Of a DNA stretch of 64,000 nt, positions 10,924 to 21,341 are shown one piece after another (positions within the stretch are counted from its first letter, which is position 1; each line of letters begins with the position of its first letter). Both the position numbers and the translations under genes were made by a program. Source of the DNA: an uncultured beta proteobacterium (GTDB lineage Bacteria; Pseudomonadota; Gammaproteobacteria; Burkholderiales; Burkholderiaceae); NCBI GenBank assembly GCA_903995005.1, contig CAJEZV010000002.1, positions 1 through 64,000 on the forward strand, read 5' to 3'. The notes beneath the pieces are model-generated. The model had not been told where the DNA came from. It did not search any database and saw nothing but the letters and a program-made list of their open reading frames with translations.

Positions 10924-11940
10924 ATGGATGAACGTTCCCGCGCTTTACTCAAAACTCTCATCGAGCGTTATATCGAGGAGGGGCAGCCTGTTGGCTCGCG
11001 CACCCTATCCAGGTTCTCTGGTTTAGACCTCTCTGCCGCTACTATTCGCAATGTGATGGCGGATTTGGAGGATATGGGTCTGGTGACTAGTCCCCATACC
11101 TCTGCAGGCCGAATTCCGACCCCGAGAGGCTATCGCCTATTTGTAGACACTATGGTCACGGTTCGACCCTTAGAAGAAATTGCTACCCGCGAGCTTGAAA
11201 AAGGACTTTTGCCAGATTCCCCACAACGGGTTTTAAATTCTGCCGCTCAGATTTTGTCTAACTTGAGTCATTTTGCAGGAGTGGTGATGACTCCCAAGCG
11301 AGCCCAAGTTTTTAAACATATTGAGTTTTTACGATTAGGTGAAGGTAAGATCTTATTAATCATGGTCACTCCAGAGGGTGATGTGCAAAACCGGATTTTG
11401 CCAACAAGTCAGGATTACACGCCAAGCCAGTTAATTGAGGCTGGCAATTACATCAATATACAATTTGCCGGAAAAAGCTTTGAGCAGGTACGGTTACATC
11501 TCAAATCTGATCTAGATAACTTAAGAGCAGATATTTCTGGTTTGATGGCTTTAGCGCTTCAAAGTGGTGTTGCCGATTACGATATGGGCCGCGGTGATAT
11601 GGTGCTCTCAGGTGAACGTCGCTTACTAAATGTCGGTGACTTAAGCTCTAATCTTGATAAGCTGCGTAAGATGTTTGATATGTTGGAGCAAAAATCTGTA
11701 CTGATGCAATTGCTCGATGTCTCAAGCCATGCTGATGGTATTCAAATCTTTATTGGCGGTGAAAGTGATTTATTGCCCTATGAGGATTTAGCAGTAATTA
11801 GCGCGCCTTACAGCGTAGATGGTCAGATTGTTGGTACTCTCGGGGTGATTGGGCCAACTCGTATGGCTTATGACAGAGTGATTCCAATTGTGGACATCAC
11901 TTCCAAGTTGCTGTCAGGCGCCCTCAGCTCCCAAAATTGA
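10924..11940 (+). CDS. hrcA: Heat-inducible transcription repressor HrcA
   Basis: [50 protein letters not shown]. Confidence 0.96.
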   Translation: MDERSRALLKTLIERYIEEGQPVGSRTLSRFSGLDLSAATIRNVMADLEDMGLVTSPHTSAGRIPTPRGYRLFVDTMVTVRPLEEIATRELEKGLLPDSPQRVLNSAAQILSNLSHFAGVVMTPKRAQVFKHIEFLRLGEGKILLIMVTPEGDVQNRILPTSQDYTPSQLIEAGNYINIQFAGKSFEQVRLHLKSDLDNLRADISGLMALALQSGVADYDMGRGDMVLSGERRLLNVGDLSSNLDKLRKMFDMLEQKSVLMQLLDVSSHADGIQIFIGGESDLLPYEDLAVISAPYSVDGQIVGTLGVIGPTRMAYDRVIPIVDITSKLLSGALSSQN

Positions 11941-11976
11941 TTACCAGTATTTAACATTTATTAAAGACAAACTATT

Positions 11977-13071
11977 TTGAATCAGAATCCACATCTACGA
12001 CCCACCAAAACAGCAGTCCTTCTGCTGAACTTGGGTACGCCATCTGCACCAACGCCAAAAGCAGTGAGAGCATATTTAAAGGAGTTTCTCTCTGATCCGC
12101 GTGTCGTAGAAATTCCACGCATTATTTGGTGGTTCATTTTGAACGGCATCATTTTGCCAATTCGCAGCAGTCAGTCAGCAAAAAAATACGCATCAATTTG
12201 GTTGCCACAGCTCGGATCACCGCTGATGCACTATTCTCGTTTGCAGGCGAAAGAGTTGAGTGAGAAGTTTGCCAATGAAGGCCATACTGTTTTGGTTGAT
12301 CTAGCGATGCGCTATGGCAAGCCATCCACTCAAGAAGCTTTGGAGAGCTTGAAGGAGCAGGGCATGGAGCGTTTGCTGCTACTGCCTTTGTATCCCCAAT
12401 ATTCAGCTACTACTACCGCCTCTAGTTTTGATGAAGTCTTTCGGGTTCTGAGTACCTGGAGAAGTCAGCCTGAGCTGCGTTCAGTGAAGTACTACCATGA
12501 CAATCCAGCCTATATTTCCGCACTTCGCGATCAGGTGCTCAGCGCCTGGGATAAAGACGGTTATCCAGATTTCGCAAGAGGCGATCGCTTTGTAATGTCT
12601 TTCCATGGATTGCCTAAGCGCAATTTGATGAAGGGTGATCCCTATCACTGCGAGTGTTTGAAAACGGGTCGCCTGCTTGGCGAGTCTTTGGGTCTCGAGC
12701 CAGGTCAGTACATCGTTACCTTTCAATCACGCTTTGGCAAAGCTGAATGGTTAAAGCCGTATACCGCACCAACCATTGAGAAGTTAGCAAAAGAAGGTTG
12801 CCAGCGCCTTGATATTTTTTGCCCAGGATTTCCGGCAGACTGTCTAGAGACGCTCGAAGAGATTGCGATGGAAGCTAAAGAAATATTCTTAGACCATGGT
12901 GGCAATGATTATCGCTATATCCCTTGTTTGAACAGCAATCCGAAATGGATTGAAGCTCTAGGTGACATAGCCTATCAGCACTTGCTGGGGTGGAATCTGG
13001 GCACCGAGTCTAAAGAGGAGTTGGCTCAACGTGCTACGAGAGCTGATTTAGCTGAAAAATCCAATACTTGA
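11977..13071 (+). CDS. hemH: Ferrochelatase (TTG start)
   Basis: KTAVLLLNLGTP, SFHGLPKR, FCPGFPADCLETLEEI. Confidence 0.95.
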   Translation: MNQNPHLRPTKTAVLLLNLGTPSAPTPKAVRAYLKEFLSDPRVVEIPRIIWWFILNGIILPIRSSQSAKKYASIWLPQLGSPLMHYSRLQAKELSEKFANEGHTVLVDLAMRYGKPSTQEALESLKEQGMERLLLLPLYPQYSATTTASSFDEVFRVLSTWRSQPELRSVKYYHDNPAYISALRDQVLSAWDKDGYPDFARGDRFVMSFHGLPKRNLMKGDPYHCECLKTGRLLGESLGLEPGQYIVTFQSRFGKAEWLKPYTAPTIEKLAKEGCQRLDIFCPGFPADCLETLEEIAMEAKEIFLDHGGNDYRYIPCLNSNPKWIEALGDIAYQHLLGWNLGTESKEELAQRATRADLAEKSNT

Positions 13072-13094
13072 AATTGAATAGATTGCCCCAATAT
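13067..13094 (+). promoter_or_regulatory. Candidate sigma32 (RpoH) promoter for grpE
   Basis: CTTGAA (13067-13072) - 13 nt - CCCCAATAT (13086-13094), about 55 bp upstream of grpE ATG. Confidence 0.7.
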
Positions 13095-13147
13095 TGAAAA
13101 GTACTAGTCTTACGTAGAGCAAAATCCAGAAAAGCGAATTAGTATCC

Positions 13148-13690
13148 ATGACACAAGAAAATCAAAACCCAGAACAAGAAAATCCAGCGGCAGAAGGTTC
13201 GGCTGAGGCGTCTCCGGAAGTTGCCGCCGTTAAAACTCCTGAAGAGGAGATTGCAGAGCTCAATCAAAAGCTTGGCGAATTACAGGATCATTTTTTACGT
13301 GCCAAAGCAGAAGGTGAAAATATTCGCCGTCGCGCCGTTGAAGATGTTGCTAAGGCGCATAAGTTTGCGATTGAGAGTTTTGCGGAACATTTAGTACCGG
13401 TGACCGATAGTTTGTATGCTGCTTTAAGTACAGATGCTGGCGATGCCAAGGCCTTTAAAGAAGGACTGGAAATTACTCTCAAGCAGCTTTTATCTGCCTT
13501 CGAAAAAGGTCGCATGACCGAAATTAATCCTGCGGTAGGCGATAAGTTTGATCCGCACCACCATCAGGCGATTGCTTCGGTCCCGTCTGAGCAGGAGGCT
13601 AATACGGTAGTTTCAGTACTCCAGCGGGGCTATACCGTGGCAGATCGGGTACTTAGACCTGCTTTGGTCACCGTCAGCGCCCCGAAATAA
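13148..13690 (+). CDS. grpE: Nucleotide exchange factor GrpE
   Basis: [19 protein letters not shown]..., [38 protein letters not shown]. Confidence 0.96.
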   Translation: MTQENQNPEQENPAAEGSAEASPEVAAVKTPEEEIAELNQKLGELQDHFLRAKAEGENIRRRAVEDVAKAHKFAIESFAEHLVPVTDSLYAALSTDAGDAKAFKEGLEITLKQLLSAFEKGRMTEINPAVGDKFDPHHHQAIASVPSEQEANTVVSVLQRGYTVADRVLRPALVTVSAPK

Positions 13691-13730
13691 ACTAAAAATA
13701 GGGGTTAAATCCCTAAAAAGGCATCAAAAA

Positions 13731-13750
13731 GGCAGATTTCTGCCTTTTTT
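13731..13750 (+). terminator. Rho-independent terminator after grpE
   Basis: GGCAGA-TT-TCTGCC followed by TTTTTT. Confidence 0.8.
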
Positions 13751-13762
13751 GCTATTTCAGCC

Positions 13763-13790
13763 CTTGAATTCCCCTTTTTAGACCCCACTT
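13763..13790 (+). promoter_or_regulatory. Candidate sigma32 (RpoH) promoter for dnaK
   Basis: CCCTTGAA (CTTGAA 13763-13768) - 14 nt - CCCCACTT (13783-13790), upstream of dnaK. Confidence 0.75.
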
Positions 13791-13879
13791 ATTGAGTATT
13801 GGAATATTTGCGGCAGTCCTTGGGGTTGCCTAAAACACATTAGAAGCACAACACAGTAATTTCATTTTTTGGAGTAATT

Positions 13880-15811
13880 ATGGGAAAGATTATCGGAATC
13901 GACTTAGGAACCACTAACTCGTGCGTTTCTGTTGTTGAAAACAATGCACCTAAAGTTGTCGAGAACGCAGAAGGCGCTCGCACAACTCCATCCATCATCG
14001 CTTACGTTGAGGATGGCGAAGTATTAGTTGGCGCACCAGCTAAGCGTCAGTCAGTTACCAACCCTAAAAATACAATCTACGCAGTCAAGCGCTTGATGGG
14101 TCGTAAATTTACAGATCCTGAAGTGCAAAAAGATATTGGCCTCATGCCTTATTCAATTATTGCTGCTGATAACGGTGATGCATGGGTTGAAGCACGTGAT
14201 AAGAAAATGGCGCCACAGCAAGTTTCCGCTGAAATCTTGCGCAAGATGAAAAAGACTGCCGAAGACTATCTCGGCGAAGAAGTGACAGAGGCAGTCATTA
14301 CGGTTCCTGCTTACTTTAATGACAGTCAACGTCAAGCAACTAAAGATGCTGGCCGTATTGCTGGCTTAGATGTGAAGCGCATTATCAATGAGCCAACTGC
14401 AGCTGCTTTGGCTTTCGGTCTGGACAAGCAAGACAAGGTAGATCGTAAGATCGCCGTTTATGACTTGGGTGGCGGTACATTCGACGTATCCATTATTGAG
14501 ATTGCTAACGTGGATGGTGAGAAGCAGTTTGAAGTGCTCTCTACCAATGGCGATACCTTCTTAGGTGGTGAAGATTTTGACCAACGCATCATTGACTGGA
14601 TCATCGCTGAATTCAAGAAAGAACAAGGCGTTGATTTGAGTAAAGATGTTTTGGCATTGCAACGTTTGAAAGATGCTGCTGAAAAAGCCAAGATCGAATT
14701 GTCATCCGCACAGCAAACTGAAATCAACTTGCCTTACGTGACGGCTGATGCTAGTGGTCCGAAGCATTTGAACTTGAAGTTGACCCGCGCCAAGTTAGAG
14801 TCTTTGGTTGAGGAGTTAATTAAGCGCACAGCTGGTCCTTGCTTAACTGCAATCAAAGATGCTGGCGTAAACGTAGCCGATATCGATGATGTGATTTTGG
14901 TCGGCGGTCAAACTCGTATGCCTGCGGTTCAAGACAAGGTAAAAGAAATCTTTGGCAAAGAGCCACGCAAAGACGTCAATCCAGATGAGGCAGTAGCTGT
15001 TGGTGCTGCAATTCAGGGTTCTGTATTGTCTGGTGATCGTAAGGACGTATTGCTCTTAGACGTTACCCCATTGTCATTGGGTATCGAAACTCTTGGCGGC
15101 GTCATGACTAAGATGATTCCAAAGAACACTACGATTCCTACCAAGCATTCACAGGTTTACTCCACTGCGGAAGACAACCAGCCCGCTGTAACTATCAAGT
15201 GCTTCCAAGGCGAGCGTGAGATGGCTGCTGCAAACAAGTTGCTCGGTGAATTTAATCTCGAAGGAATTGCACCTGCACAACGTGGTATGCCGCAGATTGA
15301 AGTGACCTTTGATATCGATGCCAACGGTATTTTGCATGTAACCGCAAAAGATAAAACCACCGGCAAAGAGAACAAGATCACCATCAAGGCAAATTCTGGC
15401 TTAACTGAAGAAGAAATTCAGCGCATGGTAAAAGATGCTGAAGCTAATGCTGCTGAAGATAAGAAAGCATTAGAGTTGGTAACAGCGCGCAATACTGCTG
15501 ATGCTTTGGCGCACTCTACCAAGAAGGCTTTGGAAGAGCATGGTGCTAGCTTAGAGGCTGCTGAAAAAGAAGCCATTGAGGCAGCTCTTAAAGAGTTGGA
15601 TGAGGCTATCAAAGGCAGCGATAAGGCCGTTATTGAAGCGAAGACTGAGGCTTTGGGTAAAGCCAGTCAGAAGCTGGGCGAGAAGGTGATGGCTGCAGAA
15701 CAAGCTAAAGCTGGTGCAGCGGCTGGCACAGCTCCTGGTGGTGCACAACAAGCTGCTCCAGATGCAGATGTTGTTGATGCTGACTTTAAAGAGGTTGATG
15801 ACAAGAAGTGA
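13880..15811 (+). CDS. dnaK: Chaperone DnaK (Hsp70)
   Basis: [34 protein letters not shown]-terminal [16 protein letters not shown]. Confidence 0.99.
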   Translation: MGKIIGIDLGTTNSCVSVVENNAPKVVENAEGARTTPSIIAYVEDGEVLVGAPAKRQSVTNPKNTIYAVKRLMGRKFTDPEVQKDIGLMPYSIIAADNGDAWVEARDKKMAPQQVSAEILRKMKKTAEDYLGEEVTEAVITVPAYFNDSQRQATKDAGRIAGLDVKRIINEPTAAALAFGLDKQDKVDRKIAVYDLGGGTFDVSIIEIANVDGEKQFEVLSTNGDTFLGGEDFDQRIIDWIIAEFKKEQGVDLSKDVLALQRLKDAAEKAKIELSSAQQTEINLPYVTADASGPKHLNLKLTRAKLESLVEELIKRTAGPCLTAIKDAGVNVADIDDVILVGGQTRMPAVQDKVKEIFGKEPRKDVNPDEAVAVGAAIQGSVLSGDRKDVLLLDVTPLSLGIETLGGVMTKMIPKNTTIPTKHSQVYSTAEDNQPAVTIKCFQGEREMAAANKLLGEFNLEGIAPAQRGMPQIEVTFDIDANGILHVTAKDKTTGKENKITIKANSGLTEEEIQRMVKDAEANAAEDKKALELVTARNTADALAHSTKKALEEHGASLEAAEKEAIEAALKELDEAIKGSDKAVIEAKTEALGKASQKLGEKVMAAEQAKAGAAAGTAPGGAQQAAPDADVVDADFKEVDDKK

Positions 15812-15857
15812 TTCTGAAATCAGACATTCGTTAACGTAGTTTTGATGTGCTTAAACA

Positions 15858-15882
15858 ACAAGTCGGCCTCGTGCCGACTTGT
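15858..15882 (+). other. Perfect 10-bp hairpin in the dnaK-dnaJ intergenic region
   Basis: ACAAGTCGGC-CTCGT-GCCGACTTGT, no downstream T run. Confidence 0.7.
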
Positions 15883-15911
15883 GTCATTCAGGTTGTAGAG
15901 AGGAATTGGCC

Positions 15912-17048
15912 GTGCCGAAAAGTAAACGCGATTTTTATGAAGTACTTGGTGTAGCAAAAGGTGCCAGCGAGGAGGACCTGAAAAAGGCTTATCGCAAAAT
16001 GGCTATGAAGTATCACCCTGATCGCAATCCTGATAGCAAAACGGCGGAAGCTCAATTTAAAGAAGCTAAAGAAGCTTACGAAACACTCTCTGATCCAAAT
16101 AAGCGCGCAGCTTATGATCAGTATGGCCATGCTGGTGTTGATCCATCAATGGGCGGTGGCTTTGGCGGTGGTGGCTTCGGTGGCGGTGGATTTGCCGATG
16201 CTTTTGGCGATATCTTTGGCGATATTTTTGGTCAAGGCGGCGGACGTCAATCTGGTCCACAGGTCTATAAGGGCTCGGATCTGCGTTACAACATGGATAT
16301 CAGTCTCGAGCAAGCGGCTGAGGGCTACACCACACAGATTCGCGTTCCAAGTTGGAGTAACTGTAAGCCTTGTCACGGCACTGGTGCTGAGCCTGGTACA
16401 AAAGCAGAAAAATGTTCTACCTGTGATGGCCATGGCCAAGTGCGTGTTCAACAAGGCTTCTTCTCGATGCAGCAGACCTGCCCTAAGTGCCGTGGCACTG
16501 GCGAGTACATTCCGAAGCCTTGCAAAACCTGTCATGGTTCCGGAAAGCACAAAGAACAAAAAACTTTGGAAATCAAAATTCCAGCAGGTATTGATGATGG
16601 TATGCGCGTTCGCTCAGTTGGTAATGGCGAGCCTGGCATTAATGGCGGACCTTCGGGCGACCTCTACGTAGAAGTACGCGTTAAGCCGCACCCAGTATTT
16701 GAGCGTGATGGCAGTGATTTGCACGTGCAAATGCCGATCTCATTTGCAACGGCAACCATTGGCGGTGAAATCGAAGTTCCAACCTTATCGGGTCGCGTTG
16801 AATTTCCGATTCCGGAAGGCACTCAAACTGGTAAAACTTTCCGTTTGCGTAACAAAGGTATTAAAGGATTGCGCTCGACTTTAGTGGGAGATCTTTTCGT
16901 CCATGTTTTGGTGGAGACCCCAGTGAAATTGACTGATGAACAGAAGAAATTACTGCAGCAGTTTGATGAAAGCCTCAAATCTGGTGGCGATAAACACAGT
17001 CCACAGCAAAAGGGCTGGTTTGATGGAGTAAAGAGCTTCTTTAGTTAA
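15912..17048 (+). CDS. dnaJ: Chaperone DnaJ (GTG start)
   Basis: J-domain with HPD, Gly/Phe region, four CxxCxGxG zinc repeats. Start moved from 15879 to GTG at 15912 ([14 protein letters not shown]). Confidence 0.97.
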   Translation: MPKSKRDFYEVLGVAKGASEEDLKKAYRKMAMKYHPDRNPDSKTAEAQFKEAKEAYETLSDPNKRAAYDQYGHAGVDPSMGGGFGGGGFGGGGFADAFGDIFGDIFGQGGGRQSGPQVYKGSDLRYNMDISLEQAAEGYTTQIRVPSWSNCKPCHGTGAEPGTKAEKCSTCDGHGQVRVQQGFFSMQQTCPKCRGTGEYIPKPCKTCHGSGKHKEQKTLEIKIPAGIDDGMRVRSVGNGEPGINGGPSGDLYVEVRVKPHPVFERDGSDLHVQMPISFATATIGGEIEVPTLSGRVEFPIPEGTQTGKTFRLRNKGIKGLRSTLVGDLFVHVLVETPVKLTDEQKKLLQQFDESLKSGGDKHSPQQKGWFDGVKSFFS

Positions 17049-17062
17049 GAGTTGGCGAGAAA

Positions 17063-17878
17063 TTAGCCAGCAAAACCGTGTTCAAGTCCGGGGAATTTTC
17101 CGGATTTAACTTCGCGAACATAAGCTTTAACGGCTGCTTCAATCGACTGGTGACCATCCATAAAGTTTTTAACAAACTTGGGTGGCTTACCTGGGCTAAT
17201 GCCCAACATATCCTGCAGAACCAATACCTGACCAGAGCAATCTGGCCCTGCACCAATTCCGATGGTTGGAATATGAAGCTCTTCAGTAATTCTTTCTCCA
17301 AGCGAAGAGGGAATCGCCTCAAGCACTAACATTTGTGCACCAGCTGCTTGGCAAGTAAGTGCTTGCTCGAGCATATGACTTGCAGCATCCTTAGATTTTC
17401 CTTGTACCTTATAGCCGCCCAAAAGATGCACTGACTGCGGAAGTAAGCCAAGGTGCGCACAAACAGGAACACTACGCTCAACGAGATATTGAATGATGTC
17501 TGCTTGCCAGTCTCCGCCTTCAAGCTTGATCATATCGGCACCAGCGCGCATGAGTTCTGCTGCGGAATCTAATGCTTGTATTGGATCGCCATAACTTGCA
17601 AAGGGCAGATCAGATATCAAAAATGCGTGGGTATTGGCGCGTGCCACACATTCGGTGTGATAGACCATTTGCTCAACAGTCACTGGAGTAGTACTAGAGT
17701 GACCCTGAATCACATTACCTAATGAATCGCCAATCAGAATGACCTCGACTCCACAGCGATTGAGTAGCGCTGACATGGTCGAGTCATATGCGGTCAGCAT
17801 AGTAATTTTTTCTCGCTCAGCATGCATAGCGAGAAGCTTGGTAATGGAGATTGGCTTATCGCCTTGTAAGTAACCCAT
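17063..17878 (-). CDS. panB: 3-methyl-2-oxobutanoate hydroxymethyltransferase
   Basis: [68 protein letters not shown]. Confidence 0.96.
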   Translation of the reverse strand: MGYLQGDKPISITKLLAMHAEREKITMLTAYDSTMSALLNRCGVEVILIGDSLGNVIQGHSSTTPVTVEQMVYHTECVARANTHAFLISDLPFASYGDPIQALDSAAELMRAGADMIKLEGGDWQADIIQYLVERSVPVCAHLGLLPQSVHLLGGYKVQGKSKDAASHMLEQALTCQAAGAQMLVLEAIPSSLGERITEELHIPTIGIGAGPDCSGQVLVLQDMLGISPGKPPKFVKNFMDGHQSIEAAVKAYVREVKSGKFPGLEHGFAG

Positions 17879-17895
17879 GGCGAGAGTTTAATGAA

Positions 17896-18423
17896 TTAAT
17901 GTGCCGATTGGCTATAAACGGCTTTTTCCCCACAATTACAGTTCCTGCAGGGTAGTTTCTCAATTCTTTGGTGGGCTACTTTGGGTAAATAAGTCTTCAG
18001 TTCACCTAGATCTGGCAAAAAGAAATGAGGGGCTATTTCGAGGAGGGGGAGTAGAACAAATGAGCGTTCAATAATTCTGGGGTGAGGCAATATCAGCTCA
18101 GTTTCATTTTGGATCACGCCCTCAAAAGATAGGATATCTAGATCAAGTGTACGTGGTGCGTTTGAGTAGGGACGCTCTCTGCCAAACTCCTGCTCGATTG
18201 ATTGGCAGACATGCAGAAGGCCGTAGGGCGTGAGTTCAGTTTCAATTTCGATGACAGCATTGATGTAATCACCACCAGTGGCGTCAATAGGCGCGCTTTG
18301 ATAAAAGCAGCTTTTAGCCAGAATTTGTAATTCCGAGCGTAGTGCCAGACAAACAATGGCGTCAGTGATGAGCTGGCGTGTGTCGCCAATGTTGCCGCCA
18401 AATCCGATAAATGCTCGTGCCAT
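17896..18423 (-). CDS. folK: 2-amino-4-hydroxy-6-hydroxymethyldihydropteridine pyrophosphokinase
   Basis: AFIGFGGNIGDTRQLI..., REРPYSNAPRTLDLDIL-type motif, LPHPRIIERSFVLLPL. Confidence 0.94.
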   Translation of the reverse strand: MARAFIGFGGNIGDTRQLITDAIVCLALRSELQILAKSCFYQSAPIDATGGDYINAVIEIETELTPYGLLHVCQSIEQEFGRERPYSNAPRTLDLDILSFEGVIQNETELILPHPRIIERSFVLLPLLEIAPHFFLPDLGELKTYLPKVAHQRIEKLPCRNCNCGEKAVYSQSAH

Positions 18424-18475
18424 ACGATTCCAAACTAGAGATAAAACTACTTTACTGAAATTTCTCTAAGTTTGC

Positions 18476-19879
18476 TTAGCCTGCTTCAGGTTCGGGAGAT
18501 GAGTCAGATTTAGGCTTTCTACGACGCCTCCTTTTGGCAGGAGAGCTAGCGCTACTACCCAGTTCAGCCTTGGCGCTGGCCATTAAGGCTTCTTGACCAG
18601 CTGGATCGGCAGCAATGAAGTCAGTCCACCATTGCCCAATTGCAGGGTCTTGTTCACCAGTTGCGCAGCGCAGGAGCATAAAGTCATAACCCGCCCTAAA
18701 GCGTGGAGATTCGATTAGCCGATGGGGATAGCGCCCAACTCGCTTTTCAAAGCGGGGCTGCATTGACCAGATCTCCCGCATATCACTTTCAAAACGACGC
18801 TGAATCGTCATCCCACTACTTTGGGTAGCAATCGTATCGTCCATGGCGTCATGCAGTGCGGGGATATTAGATATCCCCTTGGCAATATTCGCTTTCCAGT
18901 TTTTAAGCAGATCGGGCCAAAGCAGGGTGGCGAATAAGAATCCTGCCGAAACACTTTTGCCGGATTGAATGCGTTGGTCTGTATTGGCCAATGCCAATTT
19001 CACGAAATCGTTCGCACCCTTAGAGCCCTCGCCACTATCCAGAATATGGTCGAGTAATGGCAGTAGACCGTGATGAAGACCGGCATCTTTTAAGCCTTGA
19101 ATTGCAGCCCAAGAATATCCTGACATCAGTAACTTCAGGATTTCATCAAACAATCTGGCTGATGGGACGTCTTGCAAAAGATTGCTTAGCTTGGCAATCG
19201 GTGCACGGGTTGCTGCATCTAATGTAAATCCAGTTTTAGCAGCAAAGCGAATGGCTCTGAGCATGCGAACTGGATCTTCACGATAGCGTTTTGCAGGATC
19301 GCCAATCATGCGCAAAGTTTTCTTTTGCATGTCAGCCATGCCACCGTGATAGTCGAGCACAGTTTCGCTAGAGGGATCGTAATACATGGCATTGATGGTG
19401 AAGTCTCGTCTTGCTGCATCTTCGCCTTGCGAGCCCCACACGTTATCGCGCAATATGCGCCCGCTTTCGGCAACATGATCGCCAGCATTATCTAGTAGAG
19501 CTCTAAAGGTAGAGACTTCAATGATTTCAGGGTGGCCTTTTCCAAAAAATGTGACATGCACAATCTGAAAACGTCGGCCAATGAGGCGCGCTTTACGAAA
19601 TAGTCTTTGGACTTGGTCTGGAGTGGCATTGGTAGCCACATCAAAATCTTTTGGACCAATCCCCAGTGCAAGATCACGTACTGCGCCACCAACAATAAAG
19701 GCTTCAAAGCCAGCTTGCTGAAGAGTGTCAGTGACTTTGACGGCATTCTTTGAGAGCAAATGGGGATCAATACGATGCGCTTTTTTGGGAATGCGTTTTG
19801 GTGCCCCGGTATTGTTAGCTTGCGTATGCTTGACCATGGGGTCGCGACGCAAGATGCGTTTGATGAATTTAGTAATCAT
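18476..19879 (-). CDS. pcnB: Poly(A) polymerase I
   Basis: AFIVGGAVRDLALGIGPKDFDVATNATPDQVQRLFR; basic C-terminus. Confidence 0.94.
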   Translation of the reverse strand: MITKFIKRILRRDPMVKHTQANNTGAPKRIPKKAHRIDPHLLSKNAVKVTDTLQQAGFEAFIVGGAVRDLALGIGPKDFDVATNATPDQVQRLFRKARLIGRRFQIVHVTFFGKGHPEIIEVSTFRALLDNAGDHVAESGRILRDNVWGSQGEDAARRDFTINAMYYDPSSETVLDYHGGMADMQKKTLRMIGDPAKRYREDPVRMLRAIRFAAKTGFTLDAATRAPIAKLSNLLQDVPSARLFDEILKLLMSGYSWAAIQGLKDAGLHHGLLPLLDHILDSGEGSKGANDFVKLALANTDQRIQSGKSVSAGFLFATLLWPDLLKNWKANIAKGISNIPALHDAMDDTIATQSSGMTIQRRFESDMREIWSMQPRFEKRVGRYPHRLIESPRFRAGYDFMLLRCATGEQDPAIGQWWTDFIAADPAGQEALMASAKAELGSSASSPAKRRRRRKPKSDSSPEPEAG

Positions 19880-20556
19880 GCAAACAATTCAAGAATGGGC
19901 CAGTTGCGTTTATTGGCCACATTGCGCAGACGTTCATCTGGATTGGTAGCAACAGGATTGCTAACCTCTTCTAATAAGGGGAGGTCATTGATGGAATCAG
20001 AGTAGAAATAGCTTCGCGGCATCTTATCGAAAGATAGTTCTTGAGCTGCCAGCCATTCATGTAAGTTTTGAATCTTGCCTTCACGAAAATTCGGTATACC
20101 TTTCACCTCGCCAGTGAAGTTAGCTAAGGGACTATCGCCGACTGTAGCGGGTTCGGTTGCAATCAGGTGTTCGATGCCAAAGCTTTCCACGATTGGGCGT
20201 GTAACAAAGCTATTAGTAGCGGTGATGACGCAGCATATATCCCCAGCATCTTGATGTCGTTTGACTAAGTCAATCGCCGACTGACGGAGGTGGCTATTGA
20301 TTACTTCCTTCATGAAAGTGTCATGCCATTCCTTGAGTTGCGCGCGGGAATGTTCTGAAAGTGGCTTTAAGGAAAAGCGGAGAAATGCATGAATATCGAG
20401 CTTGCCTTCTTTATAGTCTTGATAAAAGCGCTCATTTTTTTTAGCGTAATCAACACCATCGACTACGCCGATGCGCGCTAAAAATTGACCCCACTCATAA
20501 TCGCTATCGCAAGGGAGGAGGGTGCTGTCTAAGTCGAAAAGGGCTAACTGGGTCAC
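19876..20556 (-). CDS. HAD-superfamily (subfamily IB, SerB-like) phosphatase
   Basis: LALFDLDSTLLPCDSDYEW; YFYSDSINDLPLLEEVSNPVATNPD; 4-bp overlap with pcnB start. Confidence 0.9.
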   Translation of the reverse strand: MTQLALFDLDSTLLPCDSDYEWGQFLARIGVVDGVDYAKKNERFYQDYKEGKLDIHAFLRFSLKPLSEHSRAQLKEWHDTFMKEVINSHLRQSAIDLVKRHQDAGDICCVITATNSFVTRPIVESFGIEHLIATEPATVGDSPLANFTGEVKGIPNFREGKIQNLHEWLAAQELSFDKMPRSYFYSDSINDLPLLEEVSNPVATNPDERLRNVANKRNWPILELFA

Positions 20557-20575
20557 AAATTGAATATGAAGTAAA

Positions 20576-21331
20576 TTATTTTGGCTGTAAGAGCTCGCGA
20601 ACGAGAGGTAAGGTTACAGCACGTTTTGTTTCTAATGAATACGCATCCAAAGCATCAATCAAGGCCATCAAATTGGGCATATCGCGATAAAAGCGATTGA
20701 GCAGCCAAGGCAATACGTCAGGTGATAAAACCAATCCTCGTGCTTTAGCAGCTTGCTCTAAAGCTTGTATTTTCTCATCATCATCCAAAAGCTGTGTTTG
20801 AAAGACCAAACCCCATCCTAGGCGGGTCCGTAGATCTTCGCGTAAGTCCAAATTAGCTGGCGCAGCCTTGCCCGTCATCAATATATGAATATTCTTGCTA
20901 GCCTGAACACCATTCAGAATGCGAAACAGGGCGCCAACCAAACGCTCATCCAATGCATCTACATCATCAACAGTAATCACCGAGGGCGCATCACTTTGTG
21001 CCAGAGCGCTCATTTTTTCTTCAAGACGAACCCAAGAGATGGGCTCTCTAGGGTTCAGAGAAAAAGACTCAATCCCTGTATGCTCAGCGGCATTTGTCAT
21101 CGCCCCCAAGAGATGGGTTCGTCCAGATCCTTCTGGGCCCCACCAATAAATCCAGCGATGATTGAGTGGATTGCTATTGGGATTGCTGGATTGATTTTCC
21201 CAAGTTTTGCAAAGCGTTTGCAAAGTAGAAATCAGCGCTCTGTCATTACTAGGCAAGTAATTATCGAGACTAGCTTTGGGTGTATGACTAAGATCTAAAG
21301 CAAACTGTCTTGGAAGCGGAGGCGTATTCAT
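20576..21331 (-). CDS. hda: DnaA-related regulatory inactivator Hda
   Basis: RQFALDLSHTPKASLDNYLPSNDRALISTL, WGPEGSGRTHLL, DnaA-like AAA+. Confidence 0.88.
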   Translation of the reverse strand: MNTPPLPRQFALDLSHTPKASLDNYLPSNDRALISTLQTLCKTWENQSSNPNSNPLNHRWIYWWGPEGSGRTHLLGAMTNAAEHTGIESFSLNPREPISWVRLEEKMSALAQSDAPSVITVDDVDALDERLVGALFRILNGVQASKNIHILMTGKAAPANLDLREDLRTRLGWGLVFQTQLLDDDEKIQALEQAAKARGLVLSPDVLPWLLNRFYRDMPNLMALIDALDAYSLETKRAVTLPLVRELLQPK

Positions 21332-21341
21332 TCCTGAGAGA

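Noticed and set aside
16140-16240. Tandem Gly-rich repeats (TTTGGCGGTGGTGGC, TTTGGCGATAT)
   Set aside because: Ordinary DnaJ G/F linker; repeats are explained by the protein.
16114-16671. 185-aa plus-strand and 137-aa minus-strand ORFs inside dnaJ
   Set aside because: Alternative frames of the repetitive Gly/Phe and zinc-finger region of dnaJ; low stop density is explained by the GGT/GGC repeats.
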